A stretch of 64,000 nt of DNA from Burkholderiales bacterium (GCA_030684405.1 JAUXYA010000032.1:302764-366763); one strand, 5' to 3'; positions 8,661-17,664 are shown, counted from the first letter of the stretch. Numbers and translations: made by a program. The notes: a model not told the origin generated them from the letters alone.

Positions 8661-9503
8661 ATGTCACTGCATGAACTCCTGGCACGGCTCGACGGAAAGC
8701 TGACGGCGGCGGACCACCGCCTGGCGCAGGTGCTGCTGGCTTCACCCCGAGAAACCGCCTTCCTGTCCGCTAGCGAAGTCGCACGGCGCGCCGGCGTGAA
8801 CGCCGCGACCGCGGTGCGTTTTGCGCGCAAGCTGGGCTGCGCCGGTTATCCCGAACTGCGCGGGCTGCTGCGCCAGGAGCTGTTCGGTGCTTCGGATGCC
8901 GCAAGCCGGATGCGCGAGCGCATGCGCAAACTTGCGGGTCGCTCGGTGCTGAAGACCTTCGTCGAAACCGAAATCGCCAACCTCGCACGTCTGTCCGAAC
9001 AGGTCAGCGATGCTGACCTGCGCGCCGCCGCCCGTGCGGTGAGGCGCGCCGGCCAGGTATGCCTTTATGCCGTCGGTCATGCCGCAGCGCTCGCCTGCCT
9101 GCTCGATTCCAGATTGGGGCGCGCTGGTTGTCGCACCCGCATCCTGTCCCCGGTAGCCCGTGACATGGCAGCCGACCTTGCGCAATTGCGCCGGCATGAC
9201 GTGCTGGTCCTTTTTGCGCTGAACGCGGTGCCGCCACTGATGCCGAAGATCGTTGCCCAGGCCCGGGCAGCCGGTGCCGTTTGCGTGCTGATCACCGACA
9301 TTCCCGCGCCGCCGCTCAAGCCTGCGCCGCAGATCGTGCTGGCTGCGGGACGAGGCCTTGTTGGAGAACCGCGCTCATTGGCGGTGCCGATGACGCTGTG
9401 CAACGCGTTGGTGCTGCATTTGTCGAGGCTTGATCCGCAGCGCACCCTGTCCAGCCTGGAGAAGCTGGACCGCGTGCGTCGTCAGCTCGGCGAAACATCC
9501 TGA
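8661..9503 (+). CDS. RpiR-family transcriptional regulator (HTH plus SIS domain)
   Basis: A 280-residue protein starting MSLHELLARLDGKLTAADHRLAQVLL. Residues 1-75 form the RpiR-type helix-turn-helix (SASEVARRAGVNAATAVRFARKLGCAGYPELRGLLRQEL). The rest is a SIS sugar-phosphate isomerase fold (VCLYAVGHAAALACLLDSRLGRAG and DVLVLFALNAVPPLMPKIVAQARAAGAVCVLITD). The upstream in-frame extension to 8481 overlaps the operator and the mgtC start, so 8661 is chosen. The next gene downstream is a Bug receptor 23 bases away, so the regulator may control uptake of that ligand. Confidence 0.9.
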   Translation: MSLHELLARLDGKLTAADHRLAQVLLASPRETAFLSASEVARRAGVNAATAVRFARKLGCAGYPELRGLLRQELFGASDAASRMRERMRKLAGRSVLKTFVETEIANLARLSEQVSDADLRAAARAVRRAGQVCLYAVGHAAALACLLDSRLGRAGCRTRILSPVARDMAADLAQLRRHDVLVLFALNAVPPLMPKIVAQARAAGAVCVLITDIPAPPLKPAPQIVLAAGRGLVGEPRSLAVPMTLCNALVLHLSRLDPQRTLSSLEKLDRVRRQLGETS

Positions 9504-9526
9504 TAACCATAGTCCCGGGAGAATCC

Positions 9527-10501
9527 ATGACCTGCATCCGAAATTTTATTCTTGCAACCTGCGGCTTTGCGCTTGCCGCACCAGCGGTTTCCGTTTGTGC
9601 GCAGGGTTATCCCGACCGCCCGATCCGCTTCATCGTGCCTTTCCCGCCGGGCGGCGGCAACGACATCGTCGGCCGCATCGTCGCCCAGAAACTGGCCGAA
9701 GGCCTGAAGCAGACCGTGGTGGTCGACAACCGCGGCGGTGCTGGCGGCACCATTGGCACCGACATGACCGCCAAGGCCCCCGCCGACGGCCATACCATGC
9801 TGGTCAACAACATCAGCCTCGCGGTGAACGCCACGCTGATTCCGAAACTGCCCTATGACACCCTGCGCCAGTTGGCGCCGGTCTCGATCATCGGCCGCCA
9901 GCCCAACATCCTGGTTGTGCATCCAGGCCTGAATGCCAAGAACGTCAAGGAGCTGCTTGATCTGGCGCGGGCGAAACCCGGCGGCGTCAACTACGGCTCC
10001 GGCGGCATCGGTACCGCCTCGCACCTGGCTACCGAGCTGCTGCAGCTCTCGACGGGCACGAAAATGACCCACGTGCCGTACAAGGGCCTGGGCCCTGCAC
10101 TGGTTGACCTGATGGGTGGGCGCACCGAATTCATCATCTCGACCATGGCCTCGGCACTGCCGCAGCTAAAATCCGGCAAGCTGCGGGCGCTGGCGGCAAC
10201 GACCGTCAAGCGCTCGGCGTTTTTCCCGGAAGTGCCGACGATGATCGAATCCGGCGTGCCTGGTTACGACTTCACCACCTGGTATGCGCTGGTGGTCCCT
10301 GCCGGCGTGCCAAAGCCGGTAATGGCGCGGCTGAATAGCGAGCTGAAGGTGATCGCGGAGACGCCCGCGGTGAAGGAGCAGTTCTCGGCCCAAGGGCTCG
10401 AGACCGCGCACACCGGCAGCGACGAGGCACAGAAATACCTGGCCGCGGAAGTGGCCAAGTGGGGCAAGGTGATCAAGGCCTCAGGGGCGAAGCCGGACTG
10501 A
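9527..10501 (+). CDS. Bug/TctC-family periplasmic receptor
   Basis: A 324-residue receptor with a signal peptide ending near SVCAQGYPDRPIR, then FIVPFPPGGGNDIVGRIVAQKL, VVDNRGGAGGTIGTDMTAK, LPYDTLRQLAPVS and MTHVPYKGLGPALVDLMGGRTE. It is preceded by a GGGAG-type ribosome site and follows the RpiR regulator by 23 bases on the same strand, which makes a two-gene unit likely. The gene ends just ahead of a palindromic repeat that could act as its terminator. Confidence 0.95.
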   Translation: MTCIRNFILATCGFALAAPAVSVCAQGYPDRPIRFIVPFPPGGGNDIVGRIVAQKLAEGLKQTVVVDNRGGAGGTIGTDMTAKAPADGHTMLVNNISLAVNATLIPKLPYDTLRQLAPVSIIGRQPNILVVHPGLNAKNVKELLDLARAKPGGVNYGSGGIGTASHLATELLQLSTGTKMTHVPYKGLGPALVDLMGGRTEFIISTMASALPQLKSGKLRALAATTVKRSAFFPEVPTMIESGVPGYDFTTWYALVVPAGVPKPVMARLNSELKVIAETPAVKEQFSAQGLETAHTGSDEAQKYLAAEVAKWGKVIKASGAKPD

Positions 10502-10512
10502 TTGCTTAGAAG

Positions 10513-10600
10513 AATGTCACCCCGGCGTATGCCGGGGTCCAGTCGGATGTATCGAACAGACCGGGTCTGGTCTGGATGCCGGCTTGCGCCGGCATGACCA
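10513..10600. repeat. Dispersed palindromic repeat, 'ccgg' family, copy 1
   Basis: Two hairpins stand in the gap between convergent genes: CCCCGGC-GTAT-GCCGGGG at 10520-10537 and ATGCCGGC-TTGC-GCCGGCAT at 10576-10595. The 'GTCA...CCGG...TCCAG' composition recurs at 24195 and 35114. In this position it probably doubles as a bidirectional terminator. Confidence 0.75.
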
Positions 10601-10610
10601 GGTTGGTTTA

Positions 10611-11969
10611 TCAGCCCGCAGCGCGCTTGGCGCCGCCACCGGTGTCGTAATCGACGTTGGCCAGCTTCTCGGTATCCCACAACTGCTTCAGCAGAGAAGC
10701 GGCGGCAGCTTTGCCCAGCACCGGTTCAGCGAGTTCGGAGAACTTGTCGTTCAGTTCCTCGTCGGTCAGCGGCAGCTCGGGGTCGCCCTTGCGGTAGGGC
10801 TGGAAGTGTTCGAGCTTGCGGCCGTCGTTCAATTCGATTTCGACGCGCGACTCGCGGCGGTTGGGATAACCCGCCGAAATTTCCGGATCGGCAATCGGCT
10901 CGATTTTTTTCAGCAGGGCGCGCACGTCCGGATCGCTCAGGTGGTCGGGATCGAAGGCGTTCAGGCGCACGCTGCCGCGCACCAGCGCGTGGGCGACGGT
11001 GTACTGGATGCTGAACTTGGCCTGGTATTCGCCCTCGGGATTGTTGTTGTCGATGATGTTGAGGCCGGCCTTGTAGGTGTGCAGCCGGATGTGCTTCACG
11101 TCCTTGTGCGAGAAACCGTGCTGCTTCTGCAGGTGCAGTGCGCCATCGATAGACGGGAAGGTATGGCCGCAGCAGCCATGGTTCTTGAAGGTCATCTGGA
11201 TGATGTGGTAATCGCTGCCCAGTCCCTTGGTGGCCTTGCTCCAGTCCGGGTTCACGCTCATCGCGTTGCCGAAGCCGACTTCACCTTCGAGCATATCGAG
11301 CGCACCGGTAAGGCCCTTCATTGCCGCCATCGCCGCCCAGCAACCCGCGTCCGCGGCATGGCCGCCGTGCAGCGGTTTGGTCATTGCCTGCGAACGGAAG
11401 GCCTGCTGCAGGCCCGAGGCGAAGCTGCCGACCGTCGCCAGCGCGTGCATGAACTGTTCCTTGCTGGCGCCGAGGATGGTGGCCGCCGCCGCTGCCGCAC
11501 CGAAGGAACCGACGGTGCCGGTGGTGTGCCAGTACTTGTAGTGCGAGGGCATCACGGCCTCGCCGATGCGGGTCGAGACTTCGTAACCGACGATCACGCC
11601 GCGCAGGAAACGGTCACCCGTGGCGCCGCTGGCCTGGGCCGCGGCCAATGCCGCGGAGATGGTCGGGCTGCCCGGGTGGTAACCGGCATCGCGGTAGATG
11701 TCGTCGAATTCGACGGAGTGCGAAGCCGCGCCGTTGATCAGCGCGGCCGCGCGCAGCGTCGCGCGGCGGCCGGTGGCCAGCCTTGCCCGGCCGCGATCGA
11801 GGTCCTCGGCGAAGGCGTCTTCCATCAGCTTTGCCGGATTGACAATGCTGCCCGGCAGCAGTGCAGCGTACCAGTCGATCACCGCGCGTTTGGCGTGGTG
11901 AATGACCTGCGGCGGCAGTTTCGAAGTCTGTTCGCGGATGGCGTAATCGGCCAGTTGTTGCAGCAGCAT
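10611..11969 (-). CDS. MmgE/PrpD-family protein (2-methylcitrate dehydratase-like)
   Basis: A 452-residue protein of the all-helical MmgE/PrpD family. It shows VIDWYAALLPGSIVNPAKLMEDAF, GAASHSVEFDDIYRDAGYHPGSPTISAALAAA, GYEVSTRIGEAVMP, and GTVGSFGAAAAAATILGASKEQ with LQQAFRSQAMTKPLHGGHAA, the conserved lysine/glycine stretch. Members dehydrate 2-methylcitrate or isomerise itaconate and aconitate. The downstream neighbours on this strand side are an ADP-forming acyl-CoA synthetase and an acyl-CoA dehydrogenase, so a role in degrading a branched or unsaturated di- or tricarboxylic acid is inferred. A second paralogue lies at 17787. Confidence 0.9.
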   Translation of the reverse strand: MLLQQLADYAIREQTSKLPPQVIHHAKRAVIDWYAALLPGSIVNPAKLMEDAFAEDLDRGRARLATGRRATLRAAALINGAASHSVEFDDIYRDAGYHPGSPTISAALAAAQASGATGDRFLRGVIVGYEVSTRIGEAVMPSHYKYWHTTGTVGSFGAAAAAATILGASKEQFMHALATVGSFASGLQQAFRSQAMTKPLHGGHAADAGCWAAMAAMKGLTGALDMLEGEVGFGNAMSVNPDWSKATKGLGSDYHIIQMTFKNHGCCGHTFPSIDGALHLQKQHGFSHKDVKHIRLHTYKAGLNIIDNNNPEGEYQAKFSIQYTVAHALVRGSVRLNAFDPDHLSDPDVRALLKKIEPIADPEISAGYPNRRESRVEIELNDGRKLEHFQPYRKGDPELPLTDEELNDKFSELAEPVLGKAAAASLLKQLWDTEKLANVDYDTGGGAKRAAG

Positions 11970-12038
11970 GATGGATATCCTCCGTTCGGCTCGGTGCGTT
12001 GTAACGTCGTAACTCTGCCAGTACTGCGGGTTTCCTGC

Positions 12039-14114
12039 TCAGCGGCGGACGATCAGGCCGTCCACCGCCACCACGCCTTCGCCTTCCTTCTTCACGATCA
12101 GCGGGTTGATTTCGGCTTCGGCGATGTCCTCGAAGGCGGCCAGTTGCGAGAAGGCAGCCACTGCTGCGGCCAACGCCTTGCAGTCGCCACGGGTCATGCC
12201 GCGGTAGCCGCGGATCACCGCCAGGCCTTTCACTTCCTCGATCATCTGCAGCGCGGTCTCCGTTGTCACCGGGGCGAGGCGCATCGCGAAGTCCTTGTAG
12301 ATCTCGGCCAGCACGCCGCCGACGCCGATCACCACCAGCGGGCCGACCTGCGGATCGTGCTTGAAACCGACGATGACTTCGGCCAGCCCGCGCTCCATGC
12401 GCTGCACCAGGATGCCGTTGAGCTTTGCCTGTGGGTGTTTCACCTTCACGTTCGCGAAAATCCGATCCGCGGCCTGCTTCAGTTGCGCCGCGTCGCCGAT
12501 GTTCAGCACCACGCCGCCGGCATCGGTCTTGTGCGCGATGTCCGGCGACAGGATTTTCGCGACGACCGGATAGTTCATGTCGACCTTCGCATTGGCGTCG
12601 GCCATCACTGCGGTTTGCGCCTGCGGCACGCCCAGCGCGCCGAATACCGCGCAGGCTTGCTGCTCGTTGAGCTGATTGCCGGTGGCGGTTTTCAGCAATA
12701 CGCCGGCAGCAGCTGTTTTCTGCGCATCGGCCCTGGGGATGTCGACCGGCGGCACCCACTGCTTCCAGGCGCGGATCGAATCGGCACAGGACTCCGGCGT
12801 GCGGAAGCCGGCGATGCCGGCCTGGGCCAGCAGTTTCAGCGAGGCTTCGGCATGCGGCGCGAGAAAGACCGCAATCGCCTTGTCGCGGCGATCGGCCTCG
12901 ACCAGCGGCTCCACCGCAATCTGCGGCTGGAACTGCGCCGAGCTGCCGGCGACGGCCAGCACCAGGTCGCAGTGGCCGGAGGCGAGCAGGGCATTCAGCA
13001 CGCCGCCGTAGATTTCCTTTTTCGCACCGGCCAGCGTCAGGTCGGTGATGCGTGACTTGCTGATCGTGATGTTTTTCTGTGCCAGTGCCGCAACCAGCGC
13101 ATCGGTTGGCCCGACGACATCGACGCCATAGGTGCCGATGCGGTCGACCACGCAGGCCGCGCCGCCGCCGGTGGTGGTCATGGCCGCGACCCGGTGTTGT
13201 TTGTCCGGCTTGCGACCCTGCACCAGTGCCGGCAGCTCGAACAGCGCTTCCAGCGTGTCCACGCGCAGCATGCCGTGGGCCTTGAAGAAGGCATCGACGG
13301 CTTCGTCGGCGCCGGCCATCGCGCCGGTGTGTGATGCGGCCAGGTCCTGTCCCACTTCGGAACGGCCCAGCTTGTAGACGATCACCGGCTTGTTGACCGC
13401 ATAGGCGCGGCGCGCGGCCTCGGCCAGATGCGGTGCATCGCGGATGGTTTCCATGAACAGCAGGATCGCCTGGGTGTGCGGGTCATCGACCAGCAGGCCG
13501 GCCAGTTCGCCGACGCCGAGGTCGGCTTCGTTGCCGACCGAGATCAGTTTCGAGAAACCGACGCCGCGGCCCAGCCCGCGCGACATCAGCCCCCCCATCA
13601 TGCTGCCGGACTGCGACACGATCGCCAGCCCGCCGGGAGTGATGTCGAGCTTTTCCAACACCGCATTCACCGACAAAGCGAGATGGGTCTGGGTGCTGAG
13701 CAGGCCAATGCAGTTGGGGCCGACCAGGCGCGTGCTGCTGCCGCGGATGATGTCGTTCAGCTCCAGCTGCTTCGCGCGGCCGGCTTCACCGGTCTCGGCG
13801 AAACCGTCGCTGTAGACCGTGACCACCGGAATCTTCTTGTCGACGCACTGTTTCAGCGCCGCCGGAACGGCCTTGGCCGGCACCATCACAAAGGCATGGT
13901 CGACCTCGCCGGGTATGGAGGTGACATCGGGGTAAGCCTTCTCGCCAAAGACTTCCTCGCGGCCCGGATTCACCGGAATGATCTTGCCGGTGTAGCCGTG
14001 GCGCTTCAGGTAACGCTGCGGACGCGAGGTGTTTTTCTTCTCGTCACTCGACGCGCCGATCAGCGCGATGGAGCGGGGGTCAAATACGGCTTGGTAGAGT
14101 TTGTTGGTGGACAT
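12039..14114 (-). CDS. ADP-forming acyl-CoA synthetase (CoA-binding plus ATP-grasp domains)
   Basis: A 692-residue single-chain NDP-forming acyl-CoA synthetase. Residues 1-140 are the CoA-binding Rossmann domain (AVFDPRSIALIGASSDEKKNTSRPQRYL, IIPVNPGREEVFGEKAYPDV). Residues 150-460 are the succinyl-CoA-ligase-like part with LVGPNCIGL and VSQSGSMMGGLMSRG. The last 230 residues are an ATP-grasp domain (YPVVAKILSPDIAHKTDAGGVVLNI, EVIVGFKHDPQVGPLVVIGVGG). Such enzymes activate acetate or other acyl groups while spending ATP to ADP. The start at 14114 follows family length; the 28-codon extension is inside a repeat. Confidence 0.9.
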   Translation of the reverse strand: MSTNKLYQAVFDPRSIALIGASSDEKKNTSRPQRYLKRHGYTGKIIPVNPGREEVFGEKAYPDVTSIPGEVDHAFVMVPAKAVPAALKQCVDKKIPVVTVYSDGFAETGEAGRAKQLELNDIIRGSSTRLVGPNCIGLLSTQTHLALSVNAVLEKLDITPGGLAIVSQSGSMMGGLMSRGLGRGVGFSKLISVGNEADLGVGELAGLLVDDPHTQAILLFMETIRDAPHLAEAARRAYAVNKPVIVYKLGRSEVGQDLAASHTGAMAGADEAVDAFFKAHGMLRVDTLEALFELPALVQGRKPDKQHRVAAMTTTGGGAACVVDRIGTYGVDVVGPTDALVAALAQKNITISKSRITDLTLAGAKKEIYGGVLNALLASGHCDLVLAVAGSSAQFQPQIAVEPLVEADRRDKAIAVFLAPHAEASLKLLAQAGIAGFRTPESCADSIRAWKQWVPPVDIPRADAQKTAAAGVLLKTATGNQLNEQQACAVFGALGVPQAQTAVMADANAKVDMNYPVVAKILSPDIAHKTDAGGVVLNIGDAAQLKQAADRIFANVKVKHPQAKLNGILVQRMERGLAEVIVGFKHDPQVGPLVVIGVGGVLAEIYKDFAMRLAPVTTETALQMIEEVKGLAVIRGYRGMTRGDCKALAAAVAAFSQLAAFEDIAEAEINPLIVKKEGEGVVAVDGLIVRR

Positions 14115-14123
14115 GGACTTAAT

Positions 14124-14213
14124 AGTGAGGTGTGAGGCGTAAGGGGTGAGGGGCAGGGCAGGCGCGACGGGGTGGCCGGTTAACGCCTGACTCCTCACAC
14201 CTTACTTTTCACT
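14124..14213. repeat. Inverted 'TGAGG/CCTCA' repeat overlapping the acyl-CoA dehydrogenase stop
   Basis: Left arm 14124-14151 (AGTGAGGTGTGAGGCGTAAG...) is the imperfect complement of 14181-14213 (...CGCCTGACTCCTCACACC...). The right arm runs into the next gene, so the last residues (SEK) and the stop codon of that gene are supplied by the repeat. Similar CACTCCT units occur in the riboswitch at 63244. Confidence 0.65.
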
Positions 14214-15365
14214 GATCTTAGGCGGGCGCTGTGAGAAGCTGCGTTCGAAAATGCCTTCGGCAATGCGGTTCTTCAGGATCTCGATTGAGCCACCGGCGAT
14301 CATCCAGCCGCGGCACTTGCGGAAGCAGTATTCGACCAGCGATTCGTCGGTGTAGCCCATGCCGCCCATGATCTGCATCGCCTCGTTGCAGATGTCGAAG
14401 CCGGCCTGGTTGCAAAAGGCCTTGGCAATCGCCGTGTCATCGGCCGAGGGAATACCGCCGTCGGCGTTGACCGCGGCTTTGTAGAGCAGCAATTGGCCGG
14501 CGTCGAGCTTCATTTTCATGTCGGCGAACTTCCACTGCAAACCCTGGAACTCGCAGAGCAGGCGTCCGAACTGCTTGCGCTGCATCGCCCATTCCCGGGC
14601 AATGTTGTAGGCGTAGCGGCCGAAGGCCAGCGAACGCGCGGTGTTGCCGATGCGCTCGACGTTGAAGCCGGCGATCTGCTTCTTGAAGCCGCCTTCCTTC
14701 AGCATCACGTTTTCGGGGCCGACGTAGACATTGTCGAGATAGGTCTGCACCCACTCCTCGCCGTTGAGGAATTTCGACGGTGCGCCCTGTTTGAACCCTT
14801 CAGCATCACGCGGGATCAGCACCGAGCCGATACCGCCGACGCCGGGGCCGAAACGCACATAGGTCAGCATCACCTCGGCGTAGGAGGCGTGGGTCTGGAA
14901 CACCTTGATGCCGTTGATGCGGTAGCCTTCGCCGTCGGGCGTGGCCGTGGTTTTGAGATCGGTCACCGCGGAGCCGGCTTCCGGCTCGGTCATGCCGACG
15001 GTGATTACCGATTCGCCGGCGAGGATCTTGTTGAGGTAGCGCTTTTTCTGGTCCGGCGTGCCGTATTCGGCGAGCACGCGCACCGGCCCGAAGTTGCCGG
15101 CCTGGATCACGTCCGCGCTGCGCGGACACACCGAGGCGATGGTCTCGATCGCAATGATGGCATCCATCAGCGAGCCGCCCTGGCCGCCGTCTTCTTCCTT
15201 CATCGTGATGCCCATCAGGCCTTGCTCGGCCATCAGCTTTGCGACATCCCAGGGGTGTTCTTCCTGGTGCGCGCGTTTCAGCGCGCCGTCACGCAGATGG
15301 CGCTCGGCAAAACCGCGCACGGCGTCGCGGAACTGTTCCTGCTCGGGGGTGAATTTGAAATCCAT
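14202..15365 (-). CDS. Acyl-CoA dehydrogenase (isovaleryl/long-chain type base position)
   Basis: A 387-residue FAD enzyme that makes the first alpha-beta double bond in acyl-CoA oxidation. It has VGMTEPEAGSAVTDLKTTA (flavin/substrate segment), ERIGNTARSLAFGRYAYNIAREWAMQRKQFGRLLCEFQ, and IMGGMGYTDESLVEYCFRKCRG near the C-terminus. At the place where medium-chain enzymes carry the catalytic Glu ('YEGT'), this protein has AGGS. A Glu is present instead in FNVERIGN on helix G, where isovaleryl- and long-chain dehydrogenases keep theirs. It follows the ADP-forming synthetase region and probably belongs to the same pathway. Its stop lies in a repeat. Confidence 0.9.
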   Translation of the reverse strand: MDFKFTPEQEQFRDAVRGFAERHLRDGALKRAHQEEHPWDVAKLMAEQGLMGITMKEEDGGQGGSLMDAIIAIETIASVCPRSADVIQAGNFGPVRVLAEYGTPDQKKRYLNKILAGESVITVGMTEPEAGSAVTDLKTTATPDGEGYRINGIKVFQTHASYAEVMLTYVRFGPGVGGIGSVLIPRDAEGFKQGAPSKFLNGEEWVQTYLDNVYVGPENVMLKEGGFKKQIAGFNVERIGNTARSLAFGRYAYNIAREWAMQRKQFGRLLCEFQGLQWKFADMKMKLDAGQLLLYKAAVNADGGIPSADDTAIAKAFCNQAGFDICNEAMQIMGGMGYTDESLVEYCFRKCRGWMIAGGSIEILKNRIAEGIFERSFSQRPPKISEK

Positions 15366-15486
15366 GATTTGAACCTGCGGATTGATGAGTTTCCGATTTT
15401 ACCGCCCGCTGCACTGTGAGTCAGTACATCAAATGAAATCCGTATCATGGAAAAGTGGCGATTTGAAATCGTTTGCATCCCACTCA

Positions 15487-16608
15487 TCAATCAAGCGGCT
15501 TCAGCTCGTAACTGGTGCTGCGTCCGCTGGCCTGCGAGCGCATCAGGATGTTGCGTTCGACCAGATCCGTGATGTCGCGCAACGCTGTGTCCTGCGAGCA
15601 TTTGGCGATGGCCGCCCATTTGCTGCTGGTGAGCTTGCCCTCGAAACCATCGAGCAGCCTGTTGAGTATCCTGATTTGCCGGTCGTTCATGGGCATGCCC
15701 GACCAGTGTCTCCAGAATCCGGCTTTTTCGAGCACCGACGACAGCGTTGCGTCTGCGCCCTGCACCGCGCGCAGCAGGCAGCCGAGGAACCATTCCAGCC
15801 AGCCGGTCACGTCCATTGCCCCCTTCTGCGTCGCTTCCAGGCGGTCGTAATATTCCTTGCGCTCGTGTTGAATCTGCGCCGACAGGCTGTAGTAACGCTG
15901 TGTTGCGGTTTCCGCGCGCGCGAGCGCGATGTCACCGACGGCGCGCGCGATGCGGCCGTTGCCGTCCTCGAACGGGTGGATCGTGACAAACCACAGATGG
16001 GCCAGGCCGGCCTTGATCACCGGATCGTTTTGCGGGTCGATGTTGAACCACTGCATGAAATCAGTCATTTCGACATCCAGCAGCCGGGCGGGCGGCGCTT
16101 CGTAGTGGACGGCTTGCCGCTGCAGGGGACCAGAGACGACCTGCATCGGACCTTGCGCATCATCGCGCCAGGCCCCGACGCGGATTTTCCGGAGTCCGCT
16201 GTGGCCGGTCGGAAACATCGCCGCATGCCAGCCGCACAGCCGCTCGGCGGTCAGCGGGCTGTCATGATTCCGCGTGGCGTCCAACACCATGTCGACCACG
16301 CCATCGACATGCCGGTCTGCCGGTGCCAGCGCGCCGATCTCGATACCCAGACGCCGCGCCACCGAAGAACGCACTGAATCGGGGTTGAGTATTTCGCCCT
16401 CGATTTCGCTGGTCTTGAGCACATCCTCGGTCAGCACACGCAGTGTCGCCTGGTCGCGCAGATCCAGTCCGAGGTCGTGCATGCGGCCTGACAGATGCCC
16501 CTGCGCCTGATGAACCTGGGCCAGCAGCGGCGTCAGCCGCAGGTGGTTGTAAGTCCAGTGCGGCCAGTCGGCGAGTTGCCAGATATAGGTTTTATCTCCG
16601 CGTTTCAT
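15487..16608 (-). CDS. Fic-domain protein with DUF4172-like N-terminus and winged-helix tail
   Basis: A 373-residue Fic protein, predicted to AMPylate a target protein. The catalytic loop HPFEDGNGRIAR starts at His211. An N-terminal inhibitory helix motif TSEIEG fits the (S/T)xxxE(G/N) rule, so activity should be self-restrained (class II arrangement). The N-terminus TYIWQLADWPHWTYNHL matches the DUF4172 type. The last 60 residues (NDRQIRILNRLLDGFEGKLTSSKWAAIAKCSQDTALRDITDLVERNIL) look like a winged helix, suggesting DNA binding. I chose the ATG at 16608 because the longer frame would translate through an operator-like inverted repeat just upstream. Confidence 0.92.
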   Translation of the reverse strand: MKRGDKTYIWQLADWPHWTYNHLRLTPLLAQVHQAQGHLSGRMHDLGLDLRDQATLRVLTEDVLKTSEIEGEILNPDSVRSSVARRLGIEIGALAPADRHVDGVVDMVLDATRNHDSPLTAERLCGWHAAMFPTGHSGLRKIRVGAWRDDAQGPMQVVSGPLQRQAVHYEAPPARLLDVEMTDFMQWFNIDPQNDPVIKAGLAHLWFVTIHPFEDGNGRIARAVGDIALARAETATQRYYSLSAQIQHERKEYYDRLEATQKGAMDVTGWLEWFLGCLLRAVQGADATLSSVLEKAGFWRHWSGMPMNDRQIRILNRLLDGFEGKLTSSKWAAIAKCSQDTALRDITDLVERNILMRSQASGRSTSYELKPLD

Positions 16609-16623
16609 GCGGAGATTGTGGGG

Positions 16624-16673
16624 ATTATTCACCGCAGGGTCAATATATTCACCGCATGATGTGCGGTGAATAT
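16624..16673. promoter_or_regulatory. Operator-like inverted repeat in front of the fic gene
   Basis: A perfect 12-bp inverted repeat (arm ATATTCACCGCA at 16645-16656, complement at 16662-16673, five-base spacer) stands 37-65 bases upstream of the fic start. A third copy of TTCACCGCA lies in direct orientation at 16628-16636, twenty bases from the second. This is likely an autoregulatory site for the winged-helix tail of the Fic protein (inference). Confidence 0.7.
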
Positions 16674-16704
16674 CGGGCATAAGCACCGCAAACGCCTGCG
16701 GCTA

Positions 16705-16740
16705 TATTATTAACTATTTGATTTTATTGATTATTTTAAA
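16705..16740 (+). repeat. AT-rich recurring motif, copy 1
   Basis: Contains TAACTATTTGATTTTATTGA followed by TTATTTT, in the gap between the divergent ends of the SMP-30 and fic genes. It matches five other intergenic copies in this window (19961, 25015, 30384, 47507, 63004). Confidence 0.6.
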
Positions 16741-16761
16741 TGGTGCTTGCTTGACGTGTTC

Positions 16762-17664
16762 TCAGGGGTACATCGCCCAGCCGACACGCCCCGTTTCTGC
16801 GCGGAACAGGTGGCCGTCGGTGCTGGTGACGAACAGCGTGCTCATGTCCGGTCCGGCGAAGCAGCAGTTGGTCGGGCGGTTGCAGGGTACGGGATGGGTT
16901 TCGAGAACGCGCCCGGTCGGCGAGAACACGTAGATCATCGGGCCCGGTCCAGACACTTCCCAGCCGGCAGTGGCAACGATGTTGCCTTCCCGATCTAAAG
17001 TCATCCCGTCGATGCCGCGGTGGATGCCGCGATAATCCTCGCCCCAGGTGAACAGTGTCTTGTAGGGCCCGAGGCTGCCGTCGTCGCGGATCGGGTACGC
17101 GCGCAACTCGCGGGCGATACCCGCAGTGAAGCTGCTTTCGGCGACATAGAGCGTGCTTTGGTCCTGCGACACCAGAATGCCGTTGGGCTGGGTGGTGTCG
17201 AAGACGACGCGGGTGATCGAATAGCTGCCGTCCTTCTGCGGATCGAGGCGGTAGACCGAACGGTTGTCGAGTTCTTCCTTTTCCGTATGGTCGATGTTGC
17301 CTTCGTTCCAGGGATTGGTGAACCAGATGCGGCCCTTGCGATCGATCGCGAGGTCATTCGGCGTGTTGAGGCGCTTGCCTTCGAACTTGTCGGCGACCAC
17401 CACGTTTTTGCCGTCCGGATCAAAACGCATCAGGCTGCGCCCGCCCTGGCAGCAGCCGAACAGTCGTCCCTGCGCGTCATAGGCGAGGCCGTTGACGCGA
17501 TCCAGCCCCGTGCGCCAGGGCGTGATCGCGTTGGTTTTCGGATCGCAGCGGAAAATGGTGTGGGCGTGGATGTGGGTGAAGTAGAGGTGTTCACCGTCCC
17601 ACACCGGGCCTTCGGTGATCGGCAGGCCGACCGGTTTTTTCAGGAGTTGAAATTTCCAGGACAT
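16762..17664 (-). CDS. SMP-30/gluconolactonase/LRE-family hydrolase
   Basis: A 300-residue six-bladed beta-propeller lactonase-type protein. The three metal ligands of the family are visible in ITEGPVWDGEHLYFTH (Glu), NTPNDLAIDRKGRIWFTNP (Asn) and GIDGMTLDREGN (Asp). Related enzymes open sugar-acid or aromatic lactones. The ATG at 17664 (MSWKFQLLKK) gives the normal start; the 60-codon upward extension runs through a dispersed repeat. It lies downstream of PrpD- and SDR-type genes on the same strand and may work on a lactone intermediate of that pathway. Confidence 0.88.
   Translation of the reverse strand: MSWKFQLLKKPVGLPITEGPVWDGEHLYFTHIHAHTIFRCDPKTNAITPWRTGLDRVNGLAYDAQGRLFGCCQGGRSLMRFDPDGKNVVVADKFEGKRLNTPNDLAIDRKGRIWFTNPWNEGNIDHTEKEELDNRSVYRLDPQKDGSYSITRVVFDTTQPNGILVSQDQSTLYVAESSFTAGIARELRAYPIRDDGSLGPYKTLFTWGEDYRGIHRGIDGMTLDREGNIVATAGWEVSGPGPMIYVFSPTGRVLETHPVPCNRPTNCCFAGPDMSTLFVTSTDGHLFRAETGRVGWAMYP

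Noticed and set aside
10584-13055. 823-codon plus-strand open frame
   Set aside because: Antisense to the MmgE/PrpD and acyl-CoA synthetase genes, with His/Arg/Val-rich sequence typical of high-GC shadows and no motif.
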